Of a stretch of DNA of 14,331 nt, positions 7,539 through 14,331 are shown piece by piece. Each line of letters opens with the position of its first letter. The first letter of the stretch is position 1. The DNA is from Sphingomonadales bacterium UBA6171 (lineage in GTDB: Bacteria; Pseudomonadota; Alphaproteobacteria; Sphingomonadales; Sphingomonadaceae), in assembly GCA_002422985.1 (NCBI GenBank), contig DITZ01000032.1:1-14331 (forward strand). The letters are read 5' to 3'. The position numbers were made by a program, and so were the translations under genes. Below the pieces are notes generated by a model that was not told the origin of the DNA, did no database searches, and saw nothing but the letters and a program-made list of their open reading frames with translations.

Positions 7539-8262
7539 GGGGCACCGGATTTTGCTGGATGGAGCCGCCCTCGTCCTTTTCTATCAGAATGCGCGGCGGC
7601 ACCTGCTGCTCCACAAGCGACAAGGGCAGCCGGCAGACATGGGTGAAGCCCCGTGGCTGACGCTCGGCGATGCGCTGGCAGGGGAGCGTCTGTCCCTTCC
7701 CCACCCGTGCCGACACAAGCTGACGTGCCGTCAGCGAAATCTGCACCATGTCACCCTTGGGTGGCGTTTCCGGCCGCTCCGACCAGCCGGCCAGCAGCCT
7801 GGTCTGTCCGATGCCGACGTTTGCCGCGTCCACCGGGCGTGCAATCACGGCGATGGATTCATCGGGAAGCCCGTTGCGGATGCCGGCGATTGCAGGATCA
7901 GCCGACATCGGCAGCGCCACCCGGACCCAGACCCTGGAGGGCAGCGGGGTGGTGCCGCCATTTACCACTGTCATGCCCTTCCAGCCGGCGTCGGCGCTTT
8001 TGGCCTGAATCTGGAATCGGCCCGAACAGGTGCCAAGGCAGCGCAGCCAAAGATAGTTGCGCTTGCCGTGGGCCGGGCCGATCAGCATTACGCCGGCGAT
8101 CGCGCCGCCACTGACGGCCGGGGTCTGCTCCAGCCGGTCGAAAGCGGCCTGTCCGTCCACGGGCTTCAGCACCATCGGCGTCTGCGACAAGGATGCGGAT
8201 GCACTCAGCAGCAGGCCGAGTGCTGCCAGATTTTGCCCTTTACCGCTGCTTAAGCCCCACAC
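7531..8262 (-). CDS. Secreted protein, function unknown (first gene of protease operon)
   Basis: A 243-residue product with a signal-peptide-like start (GQNLAALGLLLSASASLS, about residues 9-26), followed by a soluble domain with four cysteines (in LRCLGTCSG, LPCQR and HVCRL) that could pair in an oxidising compartment. I recognise no family. The GTG at 8262 is chosen because a G-run (bases 8271-8276 read on the minus strand) sits about 9 bases upstream as ribosome site, and a candidate promoter lies just before it; GTG at 8271 would add three residues. The open frame continues to 8760, but that part is not protein-like and crosses the decayed permease. The stop overlaps the next gene by 8 bases. 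Its role presumably connects to the membrane protein and protease that follow. Confidence 0.7.
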   Translation of the reverse strand: MWGLSSGKGQNLAALGLLLSASASLSQTPMVLKPVDGQAAFDRLEQTPAVSGGAIAGVMLIGPAHGKRNYLWLRCLGTCSGRFQIQAKSADAGWKGMTVVNGGTTPLPSRVWVRVALPMSADPAIAGIRNGLPDESIAVIARPVDAANVGIGQTRLLAGWSERPETPPKGDMVQISLTARQLVSARVGKGQTLPCQRIAERQPRGFTHVCRLPLSLVEQQVPPRILIEKDEGGSIQQNPVPLG

Positions 8263-8284
8263 AATCCACACCCCCCGGCGCTGA

Positions 8285-8312
8285 AGAATAGCCCGCAGAC
8301 TTGCGGAATCAA
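8285..8312 (-). promoter_or_regulatory. Candidate sigma-70-type promoter of the protease operon
   Basis: Read on the minus strand there is TTGATT (8307-8312) and TATTCT (8285-8290) separated by 16 bases. The -35 box matches four of six consensus positions and the -10 box four of six. The spacer holds the inverted repeat CCGCA-N4-TGCGG, which could be an operator. The expected start of transcription (about 8278) gives a leader of some 15 bases before GTG 8262, leaving room for the G-rich ribosome site. Plausible by eye only. Confidence 0.4.
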
Positions 8313-8538
8313 CCCCCGCGCGAAAGTGAACAGGAATTGGGCTATGATCGTCGGGAAGGCCGGGTCCGGATGGACGCCGGCAGTTCTGAAATCGTCCGGC
8401 TGAGCCTTCCCGGCCATACGGCCGGTGAAGAAGGTGGTACTTGGTTTCGGCGCGCGGATGGCGCTGACCGCATGGTACCACCGGTCGCTGTTTGAGAATG
8501 AGGTGCGGGTCTGGGGCGCTGATCCAGGATGCCCTGCG
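8313..8538. other. Unassigned stretch between the protease-operon promoter and the TauE remnant
   Basis: No gene can be supported. A short plus-strand frame at 8404-8535 (beginning in effect at GTG 8425) reads KKVVLGFGARMALTAWYHRS and looks faintly protein-like, and a minus-strand frame also stays open. Neither has a family match I know, and they may be debris of the decayed locus to the right. Confidence 0.35.
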
Positions 8539-8860
8539 TGACGACATAGGCGCCGATGGCGTTTCTGAGCGGCATCCGGGTGGCGAGCATCGGGCCGGGG
8601 ACGATGAGGAAGCCGCCGATGCCGAAAAAGCCGGCGGCGAGGCCGACGACAAAGCCGATGGGGATGAGGCGGGGCAGCAGGCTGGCGGCACTGGCGCGGG
8701 TGAGGCGGACATCCGGTGCGTCGGCCGTGCCGCGCGGGCGGAACATGGAGAGGCCGACACCGATCATCAGCAGGCCGGCCAGCAACAGGCCGTTGCCGAC
8801 GAAGGCGGAGAGCAGCGCAAAGGCCGGCGCGCCCGCGGCGATCAGGCTCTGGGCTTTTGT
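8539..8860 (-). pseudogene. TauE/SafE-type permease remnant
   Basis: About 107 codons encode a middle piece of a TauE/SafE (DUF81) membrane permease, a family linked to sulfite or organosulfur export. Recognisable parts are the helix FALLSAFVGNGLLLAGLLMIGV, the linker DAPDVRLT and the signature helix GLAAGFFGIGGFLIVPG followed by MPLRNAIGAYVV. The first helices and everything after NAIG are missing; full-length members have about 250 residues. The signature has GIGG where the family has GIGGG, a one-residue loss. There is no sensible start codon at the left end of the match. It follows the ArsR gene in the same direction, as permeases do in BigR-type sulfide-detoxification operons. The fragment is judged non-functional. 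Confidence 0.8.
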
Positions 8861-8876
8861 GGAGAGGTTATTGCTG

Positions 8877-9173
8877 TCAGTCCTTGCTATAGAGGCGGTT
8901 GAGGGTGGCGAGCAGTTTATCGCAGCGGGGGTCTGCGACGCGGTACCAGAGCGTCTGGCTGTCGCGGCGATAGGTGACGAGGCCTTCGTCGCGCATCTTT
9001 GCCAGATGCTGTGACAAGGCGAATTGGGAGAGGCCGATGCGTTCGGCCAGCCGGCCGGCGCTGAGTTCGCCATGTTCGACGAGCTGGCACAACAGCATCA
9101 GGCGGCGGGGATTGGCCAGCGCCTTCAGCAGATCGGGCGGATGGTGGTGGAAACGCTGTATGTGCCCGGCCAT
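8877..9173 (-). CDS. ArsR-family repressor, N-terminus replaced (BigR/SqrR-like)
   Basis: A winged-helix ArsR regulator whose homology begins at DLLKALANPRRLMLLCQL and runs through the recognition helix LSQFALSQHLAKMRDEGLVTYRR to the dimer helix LLATLNRLYSKD. Normal members have 10-20 more residues before DLLKAL. Here the frame continues instead into antisense of the adjacent hydrolase remnant, and the ATG at 9173 would give a 98-residue protein with a foreign start, MAGHIQRFHHH. Family resemblance is to BigR/SqrR persulfide sensors, which use two cysteines. The first (Cys29 here) is present, while the second position, near the C-terminus, appears to be Ser96, with another Cys at 84. It may be translated, but its natural promoter is probably gone. 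DNA-binding elements are intact; sensing is doubtful. TauE debris follows 17 bases later. Confidence 0.75.
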   Translation of the reverse strand: MAGHIQRFHHHPPDLLKALANPRRLMLLCQLVEHGELSAGRLAERIGLSQFALSQHLAKMRDEGLVTYRRDSQTLWYRVADPRCDKLLATLNRLYSKD

Positions 9174-9605
9174 ACGCCGGCGGATGTGGCCTATCTGGTG
9201 AGCGACGCCGCCTTTATCGGCGATACTTTGTTCATGCCCGACTATGGCACGGCGCGGACGGATTTTCCCGGCGGCGATGCGCGGTTGCTCTATCGCTCCA
9301 TCCGCCGGGTGCTGGACCTGCCCGGCGAGACGCGGCTGTTCCTGTGCCATGATTACAAGGCACCGGGGCGGAGCGATTACCGCTGGGAATCAAGCGTGGC
9401 GGCGCAGCGCCGGCAGAATGTGCATGTGAAGGACGGGGTGAGCGAGGCGGATTTCGTGGCGATGCGCGAGGCGCGCGACGCGACGCTGGCGGTGCCTAAG
9501 CTGCTGCTGCCGTCCATCCAGGTGAATATCCGCGCCGGCCGCTTTCCCGAAGCGGAGGCAAATGGCGTGCGATATCTGCGAATTCCGGTGAAGCTGCGCG
9601 AATAG
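9141..9605 (+). pseudogene. Metallo-beta-lactamase-fold persulfide dioxygenase-like (ETHE1/Blh type), 5' truncated
   Basis: The last 154 codons of an MBL-fold hydrolase of the ETHE1/Blh type, which oxidise persulfides in sulfide detoxification. The match starts abruptly near ETLYVPGHTPADVAYLV and continues through FIGDTLFMPDYGTARTDFPGG, RLFLCHDYKAPG, a GVSEADFVAMREARDATL stretch and the typical end LLLPSIQVNIRAG to VRYLRIPV. Three metal ligands survive: His of PGHTP, Asp of IGDTLF and His of LCHDY. The N-terminal half with the HxHxDH motif is missing, so the active site cannot form. The remaining reading frame is uninterrupted, which suggests recent loss. It abuts the ArsR gene head to head at about 9130-9150, where a shared promoter would normally lie. 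The gene before decay would have been about 290 residues. Confidence 0.85.
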
Positions 9606-9646
9606 GTTGTGCGATCACGGTGGGTCAATTAGGGCCGAAAAGCGCT

Positions 9647-10579
9647 CTAAACCGTCATCGTGCGGACGGCGAAGGCGGCGGCGGCTGCGCGGGTTTCCAC
9701 GCCCAGCTTCTCGAAAATCTGTTCGAGATGCTTGTTCACCGTGCGCGGGCTGATGCCGAGGATTTCGGAGATGACGCGGTTGGGCTTGCCATAGCTGACC
9801 CAGAGCAGCACCTCCGCCTCGCGCAGGGTGAGGCTGTGGCGCTGTTGCAGCAGCGCGATGGAGGCGGCCTCGCAGCTGGCGGTGAGGCGGAAGAGATGCT
9901 CGTGCGGGCGGGTGGCGGCCAGCCGTTGCAGCTCGATGCTCGTGCCGTCGCGTTCCAGCCTGGCGCTGTTGCCGGGCCGGCTGTCGGGGGTCATCAGCCG
10001 GGCGATGGCGGTGGTCAGCGGCGCGGGCACCGGTCCGGCGTCGCGATGCCAGCCCGGCTCCAGCCCGGCCAGCAGCCGTTCGGCCTGGGGGGTGAGCCAG
10101 AGGATATGGCCGTCATCCGACAAAGCGAACAGATGCCGGCCGGTGGTGTCGAGCGCGGCGCGGCTGGCGTGCGAGATGCGGGCGTTGGCGAGATGGACCT
10201 GAAGGCGCGCCAGCAGCTCATCCAGCAGGATCGGCTTTCTGACATAATCGACGCCGCCGGCTGCCAGTGCCTTCACCACATGCTCGCTTTCGCCCAGCCC
10301 CGTCATGAAGATGACCGGGATATGCGCAAGCGTGGCGTCGGCCTTGATGGCGCGGGTTGTCTCGAAGCCGTCGAGCACGGGCATCAGCGCGTCCATCAGG
10401 ATGACGTCGGGCAGCGCGCCGTCGGCACGACAATTGGCCAGCAGGGCGAGCGCCCGCTCGCCATCGGTTGCCACCAGCACCGCCATGCCGGCGGCCTCGA
10501 TCGTGTCGGTGAGCAGCCGCAGGGAATCGAGCGTGTCGTCCACCACCAGGACGGTGCCGCCGGGGCGGGAATCAGCCAT
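9647..10579 (-). CDS. Response regulator, receiver plus LuxR-type DNA-binding domain
   Basis: A 310-residue two-component response regulator. The receiver domain (about residues 9-130) has Asp14/Asp15, phospho-acceptor Asp63 (ILMDALMP), Thr93 and Lys115 (VRKP). A middle part (about 145-245) reads like a degenerate PAS domain (HLFALSDDGHILWLTPQAERLL). The C-terminus is a LuxR/NarL helix-turn-helix (about 249-305: LTLREAEVLLWVSYGKPNRVISEILGISPRTVNKHL). It presumably binds DNA after phosphorylation by the kinase encoded immediately upstream; the start ATG at 10579 overlaps the kinase stop by 8 bases. The open frame runs to 10693, but that extension is antisense-like and is replaced by the coupled ATG. 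Likely targets are urease or nitrogen-uptake genes, inferred from the ureG linkage. The stop is 41 bases from the end of the converging hydrolase remnant; no terminator hairpin is clear. Confidence 0.93.
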   Translation of the reverse strand: MADSRPGGTVLVVDDTLDSLRLLTDTIEAAGMAVLVATDGERALALLANCRADGALPDVILMDALMPVLDGFETTRAIKADATLAHIPVIFMTGLGESEHVVKALAAGGVDYVRKPILLDELLARLQVHLANARISHASRAALDTTGRHLFALSDDGHILWLTPQAERLLAGLEPGWHRDAGPVPAPLTTAIARLMTPDSRPGNSARLERDGTSIELQRLAATRPHEHLFRLTASCEAASIALLQQRHSLTLREAEVLLWVSYGKPNRVISEILGISPRTVNKHLEQIFEKLGVETRAAAAAFAVRTMTV

Positions 10580-13500
10580 GCATCGCTGCTTCCGCCGCGG
10601 TGATGAGCGCGCGGAAATCAAAGGCATCAAGGTGCCCGCGCAGATCCTGCACCAGCGGGGCGGCGGCGGGCACGGCCTTTTCCAGCCGGCCAAGCCCGGT
10701 CGATATGCCGCGCATATGGCCGATGCGGGCGCTGCGGGCGATTTCGGTGAGGAAGGGGGTGGCGGCTTTCGGCAGGCGCTGCGCCGGGCTGGCGGGTGGC
10801 GACAGGGCGGGGGTGGTATCCTCGCCGGTCCATTCCAGTTTCAGCAGGCCGGCGAGCGTGTCGAGCAGGCCGTTCAGCTCCACCGGCTTCAGCAGGAAGG
10901 CGTCGTGCGGGTCCTGCGGGTTGGCGCGGCGGAACTCATGCGCGTTGGCGGAAACCATGATGATCTTCGGGCTGATATCCGGATTGATACGGATGGCGCG
11001 CGCCACTTCCCAGCCCGACAGGCCGGGCATGGCAATGTCCAGCAGGATGATGTCCGGCCGGTGGCTGGCGGCGAGCGCCAGGCCGGTCTGGCCGTTCATC
11101 GCGGTTGCGACATCAAAGCCCAGCGGCTCCAGCAGGCGGCGCAGCAGGGCCAGCTGATTGGGGTCGTCGTCGATCAGCAGCACGGCGCGGCGCGGGCCGG
11201 CATAGCCGGCAACCGCCGTGGCGCGGCGCGGTTCATCCGCGGCACCCGCGGCCGCCGACAGCATCAGCCGCACCGTGAAGCGCGTGCCATGGCCGGGCGT
11301 GCTGACAACCGCAATTTCGCCACCCATGATCTGCACCAGCGCGTTGGTGATCGACAGCCCCAGCCCCACCCCCTGCCGGCGGTGGGCCGCCGCCGTGCTG
11401 CCGCGTTCGAAGGGTTCGAATACCCGTTGCAGATCGTCCTGCGCGATGCCGATGCCGGTGTCGGAGACTTCGAAGGTGGCAAGGTCGGAGCGGTAGCTGA
11501 CGCGCAGCCCGATCTCGCCGCTGTCGGTGAACTTCACCGCATTGGAGAGCAGATTGATGAGCACCTGCCGCAGCCGCTTTTCATCCGCATAGGCGTGGCG
11601 CGGCAGATTGGCGGGCGGCTCATAGAGGAACGCCAGCCCCTTGGCGGCGGCCTGCGGGCGGAACATGGAAACCAGCTGTTCCAGAAAGGCGGCCAGTGGC
11701 ACCGTATCGCGGCTGAGGCGGAGCACGCCCGATTCCACCTGCGAAATATCATGCAGCCCCTCCACCAGATTGGTGAGATGCTCGCAGCTGGAGCGGATGA
11801 CGCGCGCGGCGTCAGCGGGGCTGATGTCAGCGCCGCGTTCCAGCAACTGGGCATAGCCATAGATGGCGTTGAGCGGCGAGCGGACCTCGTGGCTGACGCT
11901 GACGAGGTAGCGGCTCTTGGCGAGATTGGCGGATTCGGCGGCCTGCCGCGCCTTTTGCAGCTGCGCGTCGGTCATGTCATGCGCGGCGATTTCCTCGATC
12001 AGCTTGTCCATATGATGGCGGGTCTCCTCGCGCGCGGCGCGGCGGCTCTGATGGCCCAGCACGATGATCCAGGCGGCGATGCCGACGATGACGGTGAACA
12101 GCAGGAACACGCTGGTGAGCGCCATGGTGACGGCGGAATCCCGGCCGCCGCCATTCAAGGACCAGAGCAGCAGAATCAGCCCGCCCAGCCCGGCGATCAT
12201 GATGGCAAACAGGCCGAAGAAGCGGGCGACCGGGCCATCGACGGCGGCCGCCAGCCGGGCGGAGAGCAGGCTTTCCAGCCAGCCGCGCAACTGCTGTCCG
12301 GCGCGCGCCTCATGCTTGCAACTGTCGTGGCAGCGCGCCTCCAGCGTGCAGCACAGCGAGCAGATGGGTGCAGCATAAAAAGGGCAGTGCGCCATGTCGA
12401 TGCGCTGGAAACTGTTCTCGCACAGGATGCAGGTGAGGCTTTCGGGCGCGTTGGTCAGCGAGGTGCGGGCGATATACATGCGGCCATGGGTGGCGAGCGC
12501 GAAGGCCGGGGCCGCGATGAAGGCGGTGGCGAGGCCGAGCAGCGGCGCGAACGCCTGCACCGTCTGGCCCGCAACGCCGGCGAGCGCGGCACCGGAGACG
12601 AGAATGGACAGCCCCATGGCGCCGACGCCGACGGGGTTGATGTCATAGAGATGCGCGCGCTTGAACTCGACCCCGGCCGGCGACAGGCCGAGCGGCTTGG
12701 ATATGGCGAGGTCTCCCGCCAGCGCGCCGATCCAGCCGGCCGCGACAATGGCATAAAGGACGAGGATGCTGTCCAGCAGATCGAGGATGCCGATCTGCAT
12801 CAGCAGCAGCGCCAGCAGCACGTTGAACACCAGCCACACCACCCGGCCGGGGTGGCTGTGGGTGACGCGGGCGAAGAAGTTGGACCAGGCGATGGAACCG
12901 GCATAGGCGTTGGTGATGTTGATCTTCGTCTGCGCGACGATGACCAGCGCGGCCGCCAGCAGCAGCGCCAGCACCGGCGCGCCGGTCATCTGCCGGAAGA
13001 TGGCGAGGAACATGTCGGTCGGGCTTTGCGCCTGCGCTGCCGACAGGCCGGAATGCAGCGCGAACACCGCCAGCACCGAGCCGAGCAGCAGCTTGACGCC
13101 GGCGATGAGCGCCCAGCCCGGCCCGCCCACCAGCACCGCCATCCACCAGCGGCGGCGGCCGATCTTTTCGGCGGCCGGCAGGAAGCGCAGATAGTCCGCC
13201 TGCTCGCCGATCTGCGGCAGCAGCGACAGGAGGGTGGACAGCGCCAGACCGAAATAGAGCAGGGTGACGCCCGGCCCCGCACCCTGAAGGCCGGTGAACT
13301 GCTGCCATTCGGCCAGCAATGGCCCGCCGGCCCAGAGGATGTAGAGAATGGGGGCCAGTTGCAGCACCAGCCACAGCGGCTGGGTGATGGCCTGCACCCG
13401 CGAGACGGCGCGCATGCCATAAAGCACGATCGGGATGACCACGCCGGCGGCCAGCGCATAGGCGAGCCACAACGGGATACCGGTGAGCGCCCGCAGCGCG

Positions 13501-13912
13501 ACGGCAAGGATGCTGGCCTCCAGCGCGAACAGCAGGAAGGTGAAGGAGGCGTAGATGAGCGAGGTGATGGTGGAGCCGAGATAGCCGAAGCCGGCACCGC
13601 GCGTGAGGAGATCGATGTCCAGCCCGTGCCGTGCCGAATGCCAGGCGATGGGCAGGCCGATCAGGAACATGATGACGACGGCAGCGGCAATGGCGGTGAC
13701 GGCGTTGGCGAAGCCGAAGGCCAGAGTGATGGAGGCGCCGATGGCCTCGCTGGCGAGGAAGGCGATGGAGCCGACCGCCGTGGTGGTGACGCGGCCGGCG
13801 GACCAGATTCGCGCATGATCGGCCGTGTAGCGCAGGGCATAGTCTTCGAGCGTCTGGCTGGCGGCCCAGCTGTTATAGAGGCGTTTTTCCCGATAGATGA
13901 AGCTGGGCCGGT

Positions 13913-13916
<4 letters not shown>
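10572..13916 (-). CDS. NCS1-transporter-fused hybrid sensor histidine kinase
   Basis: A 1114-residue membrane sensor. Residues about 20-480 are an NCS1 (purine/cytosine/allantoin-type) transporter module with some twelve helices, including QTKINITNAYAGSIAWSNFF (329-348). Residues 496-533 form a cluster of eight cysteines (496, 499, 511, 519, 522, 523, 529, 533). Two more helices (about 566-587, 598-620) lead to a coiled coil and a HisKA domain with phospho-His676 (SHEVRSPLN). The ATPase domain has an N box (LINLLSNAVKF, 786-796), G1 (DTGIGI, 819-824) and G2 (GVGLGLSI, 849-856). A receiver follows (908-1025) with Asp916-918, phospho-Asp960 and Lys1010, then about 85 residues of unknown type. 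ATG 13916 overlaps the ureG stop by 4 bases (ATGA), and the end overlaps the response regulator. It probably senses a nitrogenous ligand or its transport and passes the signal to the regulator. Whether the transporter part still transports cannot be told. Confidence 0.93.

Positions 13917-14331
<415 letters not shown>

Noticed and set aside
8404..8535. Short plus-strand frame reading KKVVLGFGARMALTAWYHRS
   Set aside because: It looks faintly protein-like, but there is no known family, no ribosome site, and it lies in a decayed region with an equally open opposite strand. Not enough to call a gene.
8263..8760. Upstream extension of the first protease-operon protein
   Set aside because: The extension is Ser/Pro/Ala/Arg-rich noise crossing the TauE remnant. 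A signal-peptide start with a ribosome site and promoter at 8262 explains the gene better.
9606..9646. Possible two-way terminator between the hydrolase remnant and the response regulator
   Set aside because: No stable hairpin followed by a T-run is evident in these 41 bases.

Overview
The window looks like chromosomal DNA of a high-GC alphaproteobacterium, most likely a sphingomonad. That placement rests on protein character, gene style and a urease gene running into an NCS1-type sensor kinase; no 16S gene is present, so it is an inference.

Region 1 (about 1-3780) is an accessory block. A vitamin-B12-type radical SAM protein, entering from the left edge, is followed on the same strand by a bacterial nitric oxide synthase oxygenase (NOS) and a family-2 glycosyltransferase. 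The three are packed stop-to-start: 1 base between the first two, then a 4-7 base overlap. They look like one small operon for making or decorating a metabolite. A small four-helix membrane protein of unknown function converges on them, and its stop codon shares the palindrome ctag with the glycosyltransferase stop. The block is visibly poorer in GC than the right half and lies on the 3' side of a tRNA-Lys(TTT) gene, which is where integrative islands usually sit.

Region 2 (about 3975-5401) is housekeeping: tRNA-Lys, folK (folate synthesis), a family-5 uracil-DNA glycosylase divergent from folK with only 6 bases between the start codons, and tRNA-Val(GAC).

Region 3 (5416-8312, minus strand) is a tightly coupled three-gene operon with its own candidate promoter. 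It encodes a secreted protein, a membrane-anchored protein and a secreted trypsin-like serine protease. The first two match no family I recognise.

Region 4 (about 8540-9605) is a decayed sulfide/persulfide detoxification locus of the BigR type. It holds a fragment of a TauE/SafE permease, an ArsR-type regulator that has lost its N-terminus, and a persulfide-dioxygenase-like metallo-beta-lactamase-fold gene that has lost its N-terminal metal-binding half. The regulator and the hydrolase point away from each other and meet at about 9130-9150, as if a deletion removed both 5' ends and the shared promoter.

Region 5 (9647-14331, minus strand) is the end of a urease accessory operon. ureG (cut by the right edge) overlaps by 4 bases an 1114-residue NCS1 transporter/histidine kinase/receiver fusion, which overlaps by 8 bases a receiver-LuxR response regulator. 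The kinase carries an eight-cysteine cluster between its transporter and kinase parts. The trio is probably a nitrogen-compound sensing system tied to urea metabolism.
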